From an uncultured Pelagibacteraceae bacterium (GTDB lineage: Bacteria; Pseudomonadota; Alphaproteobacteria; Pelagibacterales; Pelagibacteraceae), in the NCBI GenBank assembly GCA_902619675.1, contig CACNFA010000001.1:86140-150139 (forward strand): DNA of 64,000 nt, read 5' to 3'. The notes below the pieces were generated by a model, which worked only from the letters and a program-made list of their open reading frames with translations, was not told the DNA's origin and ran no database searches. Both the position numbers and the translations under genes were made by a program. Of the stretch, positions 9,990 to 20,831 are shown one piece after another (the first letter of the stretch is position 1; every line of letters starts with the position of its first letter).

Positions 9990-11204
9990 ATGGCAAAAAT
10001 TAAAGTTAAAAATCCAGTAGTTGAGTTAGATGGCGACGAAATGACTAGAATTATATGGTCATTTATCAAAGATAAGCTTATTAAGCCATATCTTGAGATA
10101 GATCTCAAATACTATGACCTTGGTATGGAAAGTCGAGATAAAACTGATGACCAAATTACAGTAGATGCGGCAAATGCAATAAAACAATATGGAGTGGGTG
10201 TGAAATGCGCTACCATAACACCCGACGAGGCTCGAGTAGAAGAATTTAAATTAAAAAAGATGTGGAGGTCGCCTAATGGGACCATTAGAAATATCTTAGG
10301 TGGAACGGTTTTTAGAGAACCAATTATCTGTAAAAATATTCCTAAATTAGTCCCCGGTTGGACTCAGCCAATAGTAATTGGAAGACACGCTTTCGGAGAT
10401 CAGTATCGAGCCACTGATTTTTTAATACCAGGTGAAGGAAATTTAGAGGTTAAATGGACTTCAAAAGATGGGAAAAATAAGAAAGAGTTTAAAGTTTTTG
10501 ATTTTCCTGGATCTGGTACTGCTCTTACTATGTATAATTTAGATGATTCTATTAAAAATTTTGCTAGAGCATGTATGAACTACGGTCTTGGAAGAAAATG
10601 GCCAGTTTATTTATCTACTAAAAACACAATCCTTAAAGCTTACGATGGTAGATTTAAAGATCTTTTCCAAGAAGTCTTTGAAAAAGAATTTTCAGATAAG
10701 TTTAAAAAAGCAAATATTACTTATGAACATAGATTAATTGATGACATGGTTGCATGTGCTATGAAATGGAATGGTGGATATGTTTGGGCGTGTAAGAATT
10801 ACGATGGCGATGTGCAATCAGACACTGTTGCTCAGGGATTTGGTTCTTTAGGTCTCATGACTAGCGTGTTGATGACACCAGACGGTAAAACAGTTGAGTC
10901 AGAAGCTGCTCATGGAACTGTTACTAGACATTATAGAATGCACCAACAAGGTAAAGAAACTTCTACAAACCCAATAGCATCTATATTTGCGTGGACTAGG
11001 GGTTTAGCTCACAGAGGAAAACTTGATGAGAACGAGGAACTAATTAAATTTTCTAATAATGTTGAAGAAGTATGTGTTAAAACAGTTGAAAGTGGTTCAA
11101 TGACAAAAGATTTGGCAATTTTAATAGATAAATCAAATAAATATCTAACTACGAATCAATTCTTGGAAGCTATTAATGGAAATTTAAAAAAGAAACTTAA
11201 CTGA
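9990..11204 (+). CDS. icd: NADP-dependent isocitrate dehydrogenase
   Basis: [23 protein letters not shown] start; eukaryote-type IDH signature throughout. Confidence 0.96.
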   Translation: MAKIKVKNPVVELDGDEMTRIIWSFIKDKLIKPYLEIDLKYYDLGMESRDKTDDQITVDAANAIKQYGVGVKCATITPDEARVEEFKLKKMWRSPNGTIRNILGGTVFREPIICKNIPKLVPGWTQPIVIGRHAFGDQYRATDFLIPGEGNLEVKWTSKDGKNKKEFKVFDFPGSGTALTMYNLDDSIKNFARACMNYGLGRKWPVYLSTKNTILKAYDGRFKDLFQEVFEKEFSDKFKKANITYEHRLIDDMVACAMKWNGGYVWACKNYDGDVQSDTVAQGFGSLGLMTSVLMTPDGKTVESEAAHGTVTRHYRMHQQGKETSTNPIASIFAWTRGLAHRGKLDENEELIKFSNNVEEVCVKTVESGSMTKDLAILIDKSNKYLTTNQFLEAINGNLKKKLN

Positions 11205-13872
11205 TTTTTTTAGATATTTCTTTAAAAGCTTCCTCAATTTTGTTTTGATCTACTCCACCGGCTTGGGCAAAATCTTTTCTACCACCACCGCCTTTGCCAC
11301 CTAAAATAGTAGATGCAGCTTTTACTAAATCGACAGCATCATATTTTGATGTTAAGTCTTGAGAAATTCCTACAGCTAAACCGACCTTATCTTCAAACGT
11401 CGAAATGCTAATTATTATTCCAGATTTAATATCTTTTTTTCCTTGATCAATTATACTTCTTAGTTCTTTTGGAGGAAAATCTTTTAAAATTTGTTCTCGA
11501 ATTAATATATTCCCAATTTTTTTATCCTTGATAATATTTTTACTTTTATCTTTCTTGATACCTTCAATTTTTACTTTATTAAGTTGTTTATTTAGATTTT
11601 TCAAATTTTCAGACAAATCTAAGTCTTCATTAAAATTAGGTTTAATTTTCAATTTTTGCAGTTCATTTTTAATTAATCTTATATCTTTTTTTAGATTAGA
11701 TTCTTTCAGGGATTTATCTTCTTTTTGTGTTTTTTCGTATTCGTCTAATTGCTTGTCCCTTAATGCCTCAACCCTTCTAACTCCTGATGCAATAGATGAT
11801 TGACTTATTACTTTAAACTTACCAATTTCTCTGGTGTTTTTAACATGAGTTCCCCCACATAATTCTGTTGAGAAGAAACCATTATTTTCTTTTCCCATAA
11901 ACACCACTCTCACTTCCTCGCCATACTTTTCACCAAATAATGCAAGAGCACCCATGCCAACTGCCTCCTTTGGGGTCATTATTCTTGTTTGTACATCAGA
12001 AGAACCCTCTACTATTTCATTAACTATATTATCTATTTTAGTCATTTCCTCTTTTTCAATAGGTTTATTATGACTAAAATCAAATCTTAATCTTTCAGGA
12101 GAGACTAATGATCCTTTTTGTGTCACATGCTTTCCCAAGGTTCTTCTTAATGACTCATGTAATAAATGAGTTGCTGAATGATAAGCTTTTGAATTATTTC
12201 TTTTTAAAATATCAATTTCTAAATTAACGCTTTGCCCAATAGAAATTGAACCCTTTTCAACTTTTCCATAATGAACAAATAAATCTCCCATTTTTTTTTG
12301 GGTATCACTCACTTTAATTTTACAATCGGAATTAAAAATATAACCCTGATCACCTACTTGACCACCTGACTCTCCATAAAATGGAGTTTGATTTGTTATG
12401 ACTTCTATTTCATCTTCAGTACTAGCTGAGTCTACAAATTTACCCTCTTTTGAAATTTTAATTATTACACCTTCAGCTTTATCAAATTCATAACCTAAAA
12501 ATTCAGTAGGACTTAATTCCTCTCTAGCTTTAAACCACCTTTCCTCAACAGACTTATCTCCTGATCCTTTCCAATTCGCTCTCGCTAAAGTTTTGCTTTT
12601 TTCCATCTCCCTCTCAAAACCAACATTATCTACTTTAATATCTTTACCTCTTAGGATGTCAGCAGTAAGGTCCAAAGGAAAACCATAAGTATCATATAAT
12701 TTAAAAGCTTCAAAACCTGGAAGAATTTTATTTTGGACTTTGTTTAAATTTTCATTGAGTATTTTCATGCCACGCTCTAAAAGAGAAGAAAATTTCTCTT
12801 CTTCATTTTTAAGAGTTTCGACTATCAACTCTCTACCACTTATCAATTCTGGATAACTGTTTTGCATCTCATTTAATAAAACTTCAAAAAGTTTATAAAA
12901 AACAGGATTTTTGCTACCTAAAGAATGAGCGTGTCTCATCCCTCTTCTCATAATTCTTCTTAAAACATATCCGCGTCCTTCATTTGAAGGTAGTATTCCC
13001 TCAGCAATTAAAAAACTACTTGCTCTTAAGTGATCAGCGATAACTCTGTGGCTTGCTATTGTTTTGTTGCTGATTGAAGTCTTTGTTATATCAGATGAAG
13101 CAGCCATTATTTTTTGAAAGTGATCAATTTTATAGTTATCGTGAGTACCTTGTAAAACTGCTGTCATCCTTTCAAGCCCCATACCTGTGTCAACTGAAGG
13201 TTTAGGTAGTTCAATTCTTTTTTGTTTTGATATTTGTTCGTACTGCATAAATACAAGATTCCAAATTTCTATAAATCTGTCACCGTCTTCGTCAGGACTT
13301 CCAGGTGGACCACCTTTTAACTTGTCACCATGATCATAAAAAATTTCAGAACAAGGACCACAGGGTCCCGTGTCTCCCATTGACCAAAAATTATCAGATG
13401 TCGAAATTTTTATTATTTTGCTTTCATTTAATCCAGCAATTTTTTTCCAAAGATTGAATGCATCATTATCTTCATGAAAAACAGTAACTAATAATTTTTC
13501 TTTAGGTAAACTAAAGTCTTTAGTTAAAAGATTCCAAGCATGATGAATAGCTTGTTCTTTAAAATAATCTCCGAAGGAGAAATTTCCTAACATTTCAAAA
13601 AAAGTATGATGTCTAGGAGTGTAACCAACATTTTCTAAATCATTATGTTTTCCTCCTGCCCTTACACATTTTTGAGATGTTGTAGCTGTTTTATAATCTC
13701 TTTTTTCTAATCCTGTGAAAACATTTTTAAATTGAACCATACCTGAGTTAGTAAACATCAAGGTAGGATCATTGTTTGGAACTAAGTTGCTAGAGTCTAC
13801 GATCTTATGATTGTTTTTTTTAAAATAATCTAAGAATTTTTTCCTGACATCGGTAAGTAAAATTTGGCCCAT
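11197..13872 (-). CDS. alaS: Alanyl-tRNA synthetase
   Basis: [65 protein letters not shown]. Confidence 0.98.
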   Translation of the reverse strand: MGQILLTDVRKKFLDYFKKNNHKIVDSSNLVPNNDPTLMFTNSGMVQFKNVFTGLEKRDYKTATTSQKCVRAGGKHNDLENVGYTPRHHTFFEMLGNFSFGDYFKEQAIHHAWNLLTKDFSLPKEKLLVTVFHEDNDAFNLWKKIAGLNESKIIKISTSDNFWSMGDTGPCGPCSEIFYDHGDKLKGGPPGSPDEDGDRFIEIWNLVFMQYEQISKQKRIELPKPSVDTGMGLERMTAVLQGTHDNYKIDHFQKIMAASSDITKTSISNKTIASHRVIADHLRASSFLIAEGILPSNEGRGYVLRRIMRRGMRHAHSLGSKNPVFYKLFEVLLNEMQNSYPELISGRELIVETLKNEEEKFSSLLERGMKILNENLNKVQNKILPGFEAFKLYDTYGFPLDLTADILRGKDIKVDNVGFEREMEKSKTLARANWKGSGDKSVEERWFKAREELSPTEFLGYEFDKAEGVIIKISKEGKFVDSASTEDEIEVITNQTPFYGESGGQVGDQGYIFNSDCKIKVSDTQKKMGDLFVHYGKVEKGSISIGQSVNLEIDILKRNNSKAYHSATHLLHESLRRTLGKHVTQKGSLVSPERLRFDFSHNKPIEKEEMTKIDNIVNEIVEGSSDVQTRIMTPKEAVGMGALALFGEKYGEEVRVVFMGKENNGFFSTELCGGTHVKNTREIGKFKVISQSSIASGVRRVEALRDKQLDEYEKTQKEDKSLKESNLKKDIRLIKNELQKLKIKPNFNEDLDLSENLKNLNKQLNKVKIEGIKKDKSKNIIKDKKIGNILIREQILKDFPPKELRSIIDQGKKDIKSGIIISISTFEDKVGLAVGISQDLTSKYDAVDLVKAASTILGGKGGGGRKDFAQAGGVDQNKIEEAFKEISKKIS

Positions 13873-13915
13873 ATTTAATTAAATACAGATATTTTAGAGC
13901 TTGTCTATAAAGAGA

Positions 13916-14272
13916 TTAATTAGTCTGCTTTTTATCGTTGTCTACAACAACGCATATTTCAGATTTTGTAAGAAATCTTTGTCCCGTACCATTATCTAAT
14001 GAAAACATCCCTCCAATTCCTTTAACTGCATCAATTGTAAGATCTGTGTGTTTCCACTTTTCGTATTGATCCTCGTTCATATAAAAAGGGGTTCCATCTA
14101 CCTCTCCCAGTTTTACATCACTGTTACCTACTTGATATTCTTTGGCTGGAAAACACATAGGCGCACTACCATCACAACATCCGCCTGACTGGTGAAATAA
14201 AAGATCATCACCGTGAACTTCTTTAATTTCATTTAATAGTTTTTTTGCTGATAATGTAAATGATACTTTCAT
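13916..14272 (-). CDS. DUF779 family protein, aldehyde dehydrogenase-associated
   Basis: FHQSGGCCDGSAPMCFPAKEYQVGNSDVKLGEVDGTPFYM; sits next to aldehyde dehydrogenase; ATG at 14272 preferred over 14290. Confidence 0.85.
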   Translation of the reverse strand: MKVSFTLSAKKLLNEIKEVHGDDLLFHQSGGCCDGSAPMCFPAKEYQVGNSDVKLGEVDGTPFYMNEDQYEKWKHTDLTIDAVKGIGGMFSLDNGTGQRFLTKSEICVVVDNDKKQTN

Positions 14273-14323
14273 TTCTATATTTCGGCCCATGATTTAGAAT
14301 CATGGGCCATTATATATTATTGG

Positions 14324-15877
14324 TTAAAAGAAGCCTAATTTTTTCTCACTGTAAGACACGTGCAAGTTCTTCACTTGTCTGTAATGATTTAACATCATTT
14401 TGTGAGTTTCTCTTCCGATTCCAGATTGTTTGTATCCACCAAATGCAGCATGAGCTGGATATGCATGGTAACAGTTTGTCCAAACTCTACCTGCTTCAAT
14501 ACCTCTACCCATTCTGTATGCAATGTTTCCGTCTCTAGTCCAAACACCTGCTCCTAATCCATAAAGAGTGTCATTAGCTATTTCTAATGCTTCTTTCTCA
14601 TCTTTAAAAGTTGTAACTGATACAACTGGTCCAAAGATCTCCTCTTGGAATATTCGCATATTATTTTTACCTTCGAAAATTGTCGGTTGGATATAGTTTC
14701 CTTTTTCTAGACCACTATTAATTTTAGCTTCACTCCCACCGCATAGAACTTTGGCACCCTCTTTTTTACCTAAGTCTAAATAGGACTTAATTTTTTCCAT
14801 TTGTTCTAATGAAGCTTGAGCTCCAATCATAGTTTCCATTTTTAAAGGATTGTCTTGTTTTACAGCTTTAGTTCTTGCAATCGCTTTCTCCATGAATTTA
14901 TCATAGATAGATTTTTGAATTAAAGCTCTACTTGGACAAGTACAAACTTCTCCTTGGTTAAGCGTAAACATAGCAAAACCTTCTAAACATTTATCAAAGA
15001 AGTCGTCATCTTTAGCCATTACATCTTCAAAGAAGATATTTGGCGATTTACCACCTAATTCTAAAGTAATTGGAATTAAGTTTTGAGATGCATACTGCAT
15101 AATCAAACGTCCAGTCGTAGTTTCACCTGTAAAAGCAATCTTCTTAATTCTTTTTGAAGAAGCCAAAGGTTTACCTGCTTCAAGACCATATCCACTTACA
15201 ACGTTAACAACACCTGCTGGTAACAGATCTCCAATAAGTTCCATTAAAAGCATAATTGATGCTGGTGTTTGTTCAGCTGGTTTCAAAACTACACAGTTTC
15301 CAGCTGCTAGTGCTGGAGCTAATTTCCATGTAGCCATTAGTAATGGGAAGTTCCATGGTATAATCTGACCAACTACACCTAATGGCTCAGGTATATGGTA
15401 AGAATATTCACTGTTGCTGATTTCAGCAACTGAACCTTCCTCTGCTCTTATTACTCCTGCAAAATATCTCCAATGATCAATTACCAAAGGTAAATCTGCA
15501 GCCATACATTCTCTGATTGGCTTACCATTGTCTAAACATTCTGCTGTAGCTAAAACGTTAAGATTTTTCTCTATAACATCAGCAATCTTTAAGAGTATAT
15601 TTGATCTCTCAGTGATTGATGTTTTTCCCCAAGCAGGAAATGCTGCGTGGGCTGCGTCAAGAGCAAAATCAACGTCTTTTTCATTCGATCGTGGCACCTT
15701 ACAGATAACTTCATTAGTGATAGGAGTAGTATTATCAAAATACTTTCCTGATTTAGGTTCTACAAATTTTCCGTTAATGTAGTTTCCATATTTAGCTTTA
15801 AATGGAAATTTAACCTTCAAATGAGAGGTATCTAAAGATGATGACACTTTCGAGCTTGATGCTTGTTGTGTACTCAT
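14324..15877 (-). CDS. NAD-dependent aldehyde dehydrogenase
   Basis: [15 protein letters not shown], catalytic [12 protein letters not shown]-terminal [30 protein letters not shown]; start [10 protein letters not shown]. Confidence 0.95.
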   Translation of the reverse strand: MSTQQASSSKVSSSLDTSHLKVKFPFKAKYGNYINGKFVEPKSGKYFDNTTPITNEVICKVPRSNEKDVDFALDAAHAAFPAWGKTSITERSNILLKIADVIEKNLNVLATAECLDNGKPIRECMAADLPLVIDHWRYFAGVIRAEEGSVAEISNSEYSYHIPEPLGVVGQIIPWNFPLLMATWKLAPALAAGNCVVLKPAEQTPASIMLLMELIGDLLPAGVVNVVSGYGLEAGKPLASSKRIKKIAFTGETTTGRLIMQYASQNLIPITLELGGKSPNIFFEDVMAKDDDFFDKCLEGFAMFTLNQGEVCTCPSRALIQKSIYDKFMEKAIARTKAVKQDNPLKMETMIGAQASLEQMEKIKSYLDLGKKEGAKVLCGGSEAKINSGLEKGNYIQPTIFEGKNNMRIFQEEIFGPVVSVTTFKDEKEALEIANDTLYGLGAGVWTRDGNIAYRMGRGIEAGRVWTNCYHAYPAHAAFGGYKQSGIGRETHKMMLNHYRQVKNLHVSYSEKKLGFF

Positions 15878-16005
15878 TTTTCCCCCTTTTGTTCTAATTC
15901 TCAATTAAAACCAATCTGAACTAAATTGTACACATGTATTTTTGACACTTTTTTTTTATCTACTAAATATAGATTAAGTCAATCTTAAGTTGATATTTCA
16001 TGAGA

Positions 16006-16034
16006 AACGGGAGATTTTAATTAAACCTCCCGTT
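16006..16034 (-). terminator. Inverted repeat/possible terminator downstream of recA
   Basis: AACGGGAG...CTCCCGTT perfect 8-bp stem just after the recA stop on the minus strand; T-tract is weak. Confidence 0.5.
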
Positions 16035-16052
16035 GAAATGATGGCTGAGAAA

Positions 16053-17156
16053 TTATTCTTCCTCTTTTTTATCGCTAATTTTTTCGTTTGTTGAAGGGTT
16101 ACCCTCTAACTCCTTGCTTATTGCTAAAGCTTGATCTCGAATTATTTTTTCTATTTCTGTAGCAATATTTGGATTTTTTTGAAGGAAAACTTTTGCGTTT
16201 TCTCTTCCTTGGCCTATTTTTTCGCCTTTATAAGCGTACCAAGCTCCTGATTTTTCTACAACACCTGCTTTTGTACCTAGATCAATGAGCTCACCTAATT
16301 TGCTTATTCCTTTTCCGTACATTAAATCAAATTCAACAACTTTGAATGGAGGTGCTACCTTGTTCTTAATCACTTTTACTCTAGTTGAGTTTCCTATAAT
16401 TTGATCTTTTTCTTTAATAGCTCCTATTCTTCTTATATCCATTCTAACTGATGAATAAAATTTTAGTGCATTTCCGCCTGAAGTAGTTTCAGGATTACCA
16501 AACATCACTCCGATCTTCATTCTTATTTGGTTTATAAATATCACCATTGTGTTTGATTTAGACACTGATCCAGTAATCTTTCTTAAAGCTTGACTCATCA
16601 ATCTTGACTGTAAACCAACATGATGGTCTCCCATTTCACCTTCGAGTTCTGCTTTTGGTGTTAGTGCAGCTACTGAGTCTACGACTAAAACAGATATAGA
16701 ACCTGATTTTATTAATGTATCAGTTATTTCTAGCGCTTGTTCCCCAGTGTCAGGCTGAGAAATTAAAAGCTCCTCAGTTTTAACACCTAATTTTTTAGCA
16801 TAAACTGGGTCCATCGCGTGTTCCGCATCAACAAAAGCACATATACCTCCCGCTTTTTGAGCTTCAGCTACAACCTGCAATGCCAGTGTTGTTTTTCCAG
16901 ATGACTCGGGTCCATAAATTTCAATTATCCTACCCTTTGGTAAACCTCCTATTCCCAAAGCCAGATCTAAGCTTAATGAGCCTGTTGAGATTGCCTCAAC
17001 GTCCAAGGCTTGTTGTTGTCCAAGTCTCATTACTGAGCCTTTTCCAAAATTTTGGTCAATTTGGCTTATTGCTGCCTCTAAAGACTTGTTTTTCTCTTTT
17101 AATTCCTGTTGTTTTTTATTGTCGGTTTTTACGACCTTTAAGTTATTTTTTGTCAT
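16053..17156 (-). CDS. recA: Recombinase A
   Basis: [67 protein letters not shown]. Confidence 0.98.
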   Translation of the reverse strand: MTKNNLKVVKTDNKKQQELKEKNKSLEAAISQIDQNFGKGSVMRLGQQQALDVEAISTGSLSLDLALGIGGLPKGRIIEIYGPESSGKTTLALQVVAEAQKAGGICAFVDAEHAMDPVYAKKLGVKTEELLISQPDTGEQALEITDTLIKSGSISVLVVDSVAALTPKAELEGEMGDHHVGLQSRLMSQALRKITGSVSKSNTMVIFINQIRMKIGVMFGNPETTSGGNALKFYSSVRMDIRRIGAIKEKDQIIGNSTRVKVIKNKVAPPFKVVEFDLMYGKGISKLGELIDLGTKAGVVEKSGAWYAYKGEKIGQGRENAKVFLQKNPNIATEIEKIIRDQALAISKELEGNPSTNEKISDKKEEE

Positions 17157-17191
17157 TTTATGTCCTTTTTTTAGTTCGAATCATTACATTA

Positions 17192-17219
17192 AATGTACAC
17201 ATTTTGTTCTTTTTATCAA
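17192..17219 (-). promoter_or_regulatory. Putative recA promoter (TTGATA-N16-TACATT) with embedded GAAC-N7-GTAC, near match to alphaproteobacterial LexA box
   Basis: Read directly from the 90-bp recA upstream gap. Confidence 0.4.
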
Positions 17220-17246
17220 GGATTTTAAATGACCCCATAATCCCAA

Positions 17247-18536
17247 TTATTTAGTTATTATTTCAGATAATGTTCCCACTTGTCTCGCCAGATCAAACTG
17301 GGAGACCAAGAAATCTCTCTCGGCCTTAGCGAAAGCGATTCTAGCATCCAACAGCAAGCTTCTAGACTGGATAACTTCGAGAGTTGATCGGGTATTTCCT
17401 GAGTCATATTCCAATGTAATTCCCTCATTTGCTATTTCAGCTGCTTTCAATTGTGCTTTTGTAGCCTCCAAAACGCTTTTTGAAGATTGGTAGCTGGACC
17501 AAGAATTTGAAGTTTCCGTTGAGATTCTATTCTTGGCGTCTTTTAAAAGAAGTTGTGCGCGTTGTTTATCAAAGGAAGATTTTCTGATTGCAGAAATGTT
17601 TTCGCCACCTTTAATAATCGGCCAAGTAATAGTAGCTTTAACAGACTCATCCTCTTTTTCATCAATTGATGAACTAAAGTCTTTACTTTCAGACTTTGAA
17701 ATTTTTATTGAAGCAGTAGGCGAAAGCCTTGATCTTTCAATATTTAATTCTTTTGCGGAAATCTCATATTCAAGTTTGGAAATTAAAAGTTTTAAATTTT
17801 TTAAATTTGATAATTTAAGAGAATCATCTAAAGATTTTGGTAATTTTAAAGATACTTGCTCATCCAAGGTTTCTGTATTAGGTATATTTTCTCTTGTTAC
17901 TCTTTCAAAATTTGTTTTTGAAGAAAGTAACTCAGTTTTTGCTTTAATTAAATTTGCTCTAGCACCAGCTAAAGAGGACTCTGATTGTGCTAAATCTGTT
18001 AAAGTAATTTCACCCTTTTGTAATCGTGCGTTATCAAATTCTACTTGTCGTTCAAATAAAGTAACATTGGATAAATTAAATGACTCATTTTTTGATTTGT
18101 AAATAAAGTCAAAATATGCAGATGCCACTTCTAAAATAGTTTGATGTTCTACTTGTTTTAATTCTAATTTAGCTTTTTGTGTTTCAAGTTCCGTTTTCTT
18201 GAATGTATTTAATCCTTTAAATCCAGAGAATATTTTTTGTTCAAGTTCTATGTTGGTGCTTTCTAAGTCTGAACTGTATTCCGGCAAAGTTGATCCACTT
18301 TGATCAGTTCGATTTGATGAAGTTGTGCTCGTTTGATTGCCAGAGATTGTAAGATTAGGTAGAAACTCACTTCTTGATATTCTTTTATTCTGTTTGGTAG
18401 ACTCTAATTTTTTCCGTTCTGCATTTAGAATTAAGTTGCTATCAATTGCTTTATTAATATAAAAGAAAACATTAGTTTCAGCACTTAATGGAGGGCAAAT
18501 CAAAAAAATTAGTATGAAAAACAAATTTTTTGTCAT
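17247..18536 (-). CDS. tolC: TolC family outer membrane efflux protein
   Basis: Signal peptide and paired coiled-coil/beta repeats (GLNTFKKTELETQKAKLELKQVEHQTILEVASAYFD; DYDSGNTRSTLEVIQSRSLLLDARIAFAKAERD-like). Confidence 0.85.
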   Translation of the reverse strand: MTKNLFFILIFLICPPLSAETNVFFYINKAIDSNLILNAERKKLESTKQNKRISRSEFLPNLTISGNQTSTTSSNRTDQSGSTLPEYSSDLESTNIELEQKIFSGFKGLNTFKKTELETQKAKLELKQVEHQTILEVASAYFDFIYKSKNESFNLSNVTLFERQVEFDNARLQKGEITLTDLAQSESSLAGARANLIKAKTELLSSKTNFERVTRENIPNTETLDEQVSLKLPKSLDDSLKLSNLKNLKLLISKLEYEISAKELNIERSRLSPTASIKISKSESKDFSSSIDEKEDESVKATITWPIIKGGENISAIRKSSFDKQRAQLLLKDAKNRISTETSNSWSSYQSSKSVLEATKAQLKAAEIANEGITLEYDSGNTRSTLEVIQSRSLLLDARIAFAKAERDFLVSQFDLARQVGTLSEIITK

Positions 18537-19453
18537 TAATTAAATCTTATTGATTTTAATCTATGTTTATTATCTATTTTAATAATTGAGTCTGCCTTAT
18601 TATCAAAATTTTTTAACATGTGTTTTGTTAATCTTTCGTAAAACATTATAAATCTTTTTATTTGATTATCGCTCATAGTTTTTTTGCCTTTTCCGGTCAA
18701 TCTTAATTTTTTTTCTTGTAGCAATCTCCACTTGTATACGTGCTTGAAACTTGGAACTTTTAAAAAAATAAATTTATCAACTAAGTTAAAAATTTTTTTA
18801 TAGTCATTTTTCAGCTCTTTGTTAACTCTATTCCTCCATATTTTTTTTTTATCTTCCTCTTTTTCTAATGTATTTATTGGAGATAATAAATCCTTATTTT
18901 TTTGGGGACCAACACCTATACACCAACCTTCAAAAATTATTATATTTGGCTTTAAATTAATTTTTTGCCATTTATTTTTTGACATCCTATTATCTGTTGA
19001 TTTATCAAATCTAGGTATTTTTAATCTTTTGAAATTTGATTTTGTAAGATTTTTAAGGCATCTGAAAAGAAGCTTAGTATCATGAGTTCCTGGTACTCCT
19101 CTCGTCAAAAAAAGAGAGCTAACTTTTTTTGACATTTTTTCCCTTTCATCAAAAGTTTTATAAAAATCGTCTATTGAAAATATTACAGTATTTAAACCAA
19201 AGCCTTGTTTCAGAATTATTTTTAATATCTTAGAGATGGTAGATTTACCTGAACCTTGACCTCCAGTTAAAGCAATAATTTTAGTTTTTTTATCTTTATA
19301 ATGTTCTCTAAAAATTCTTTGGCTTATGGGTATATAAAAATTTTTTAATTGCTCAATTTTATTTCTAAATGGCTCAGATAAAACCTCTTGAGACTTCAAA
19401 AAATTTAAATATCGATTTTTTATCTTTTGGTAATTGATCTTAATATAAAACAT
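18536..19453 (-). CDS. D-glycerate 3-kinase-like P-loop kinase
   Basis: Walker A ALTGGQGSGKSTISK, SIDDFYKT, RGVPGTHD, FEGWCIGV motifs of the glycerate kinase/uridine kinase-like family. Confidence 0.75.
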   Translation of the reverse strand: MFYIKINYQKIKNRYLNFLKSQEVLSEPFRNKIEQLKNFYIPISQRIFREHYKDKKTKIIALTGGQGSGKSTISKILKIILKQGFGLNTVIFSIDDFYKTFDEREKMSKKVSSLFLTRGVPGTHDTKLLFRCLKNLTKSNFKRLKIPRFDKSTDNRMSKNKWQKINLKPNIIIFEGWCIGVGPQKNKDLLSPINTLEKEEDKKKIWRNRVNKELKNDYKKIFNLVDKFIFLKVPSFKHVYKWRLLQEKKLRLTGKGKKTMSDNQIKRFIMFYERLTKHMLKNFDNKADSIIKIDNKHRLKSIRFN

Positions 19454-19457
19454 TTGA

Positions 19458-19814
19458 TTACTTTTTATCTAAGGGATGATTTAGTCCATCATTTAATGAA
19501 ATATTCTCTAATTTAAAAATATCAATCTCATCAATACATCCAAGATTAAATCCAGTCATGGAGGGATTTGATCTTGGGTTGTGATGTGTATAGATACCGC
19601 AAATTGAGCAAAAAAAATGTTTGGCCACATTTGAGTGAAATTGATATAGTTTAAGCTTATCAGCTCCTTTAATAATTTTAAAATTCTCATTTTTAGTTAA
19701 AGACATAATTGCGCCTTTTCGTTTACAAATAGAACAATTACATCTTAAAATTTTATCAAAACTGTTAATTTTAATTTCTGCTTCAATCTTTCCACAATGA
19801 CATTTTAATTTCAT
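19458..19814 (-). CDS. GFA/CENP-V-type zinc domain protein
   Basis: CHCGKIEAEI, CNCSICKRKGA, FFCSICGIYTHH cysteine pattern. Confidence 0.85.
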   Translation of the reverse strand: MKLKCHCGKIEAEIKINSFDKILRCNCSICKRKGAIMSLTKNENFKIIKGADKLKLYQFHSNVAKHFFCSICGIYTHHNPRSNPSMTGFNLGCIDEIDIFKLENISLNDGLNHPLDKK

Positions 19815-19940
19815 AAAATTATAAATTTTAACATTTAAGAGTACTCATGTTCTTTATTATCCACAATAGCTCAAATTGTATGATAAATGTTCACCTTTTG
19901 ATTCATTTTTGATTCTATTTGGGACTCAAAAAACAACTAT

Positions 19941-20831
19941 TTAGTGTGTCAAATCTTTTACGCTATCCAAATTTTCTTGACACTTAAGTAATTCCTTTTC
20001 TTTTTCTCTAAAAGAAACTAGAAAAATTATAAAATTGAATGCAATAATAGCCATCATCAGTATGTCTATTGGTATTCCAATGTATTTTTTTAATAATCCA
20101 AGAATAAACAAAATCAATAGCGATCTAAAAACTACTTGATATTTAAAAACAGCTATTATTGAAAAAGAATGTATAATTAAGTTTAATAAGGACATTTTAG
20201 ATGGTCCAAAATATCTTGTTCCTCTTATAGAGTCTATTTCGCTATAATTTATTATGTTTTTTTTAAAACTGCCTGAGTAACTGCTCCACAAACTTTTTTT
20301 TGTAGAGAGATTTTCTGCATCTTTTATTGTCAAACAACTAAAATTACCAAAATTAATTTTTTTTCCCGTAAAAATGAAAGTTATTATTTTATGTATCTCG
20401 TATAATGATTGAAAAATAAATCCTTCAGACCTTTTTATTCTCTTAGCAACCACTGAAGTTTTAGGATTTTTGAAAGTTTCACTTATCAAACTTTTTAACT
20501 CAATAGGTCTATCTTCCCCATCACCATCCATCAAAATTAGATAGTCAAATTTTTTATTTTGAAGGGCATATCTTATTCCGAAAGCATTACATCTAGCGTG
20601 GCCAAAATTTTTTTTCATATTTAGAATTTTAATAGCCTCAATATTTTTTGGCTTTAAGATTTTAGGTTGACTAATAGTTGACGCGTCATTGACCACCAAA
20701 CACTCTATCGCAATATTATCTATTTGATCAAAATTTTTACTTATCTCATCGATTAACTTAATTAAAGACTCCCAATCGTTAAAAACAGGTATTAAAATAA
20801 TTACTTTTCTCATTTTTTCCCAATCATACAA
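19941..20831 (-). CDS. Family 2 glycosyltransferase (dolichyl/undecaprenyl-P sugar transferase type)
   Basis: ILIPVFNDWESL, NDAS, MDGDGEDRP motifs and C-terminal TM segments. Confidence 0.85.
   Translation of the reverse strand: MYDWEKMRKVIILIPVFNDWESLIKLIDEISKNFDQIDNIAIECLVVNDASTISQPKILKPKNIEAIKILNMKKNFGHARCNAFGIRYALQNKKFDYLILMDGDGEDRPIELKSLISETFKNPKTSVVAKRIKRSEGFIFQSLYEIHKIITFIFTGKKINFGNFSCLTIKDAENLSTKKSLWSSYSGSFKKNIINYSEIDSIRGTRYFGPSKMSLLNLIIHSFSIIAVFKYQVVFRSLLILFILGLLKKYIGIPIDILMMAIIAFNFIIFLVSFREKEKELLKCQENLDSVKDLTH

Noticed and set aside
16880-17254. 124-aa plus-strand ORF opposite recA start
   Set aside because: Antisense to highly conserved RecA; no independent protein motif
17533-18102. 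189-aa plus-strand ORF opposite tolC
   Set aside because: Fully antisense to a convincing TolC gene; serine/phenylalanine-rich composition is typical of antisense translation
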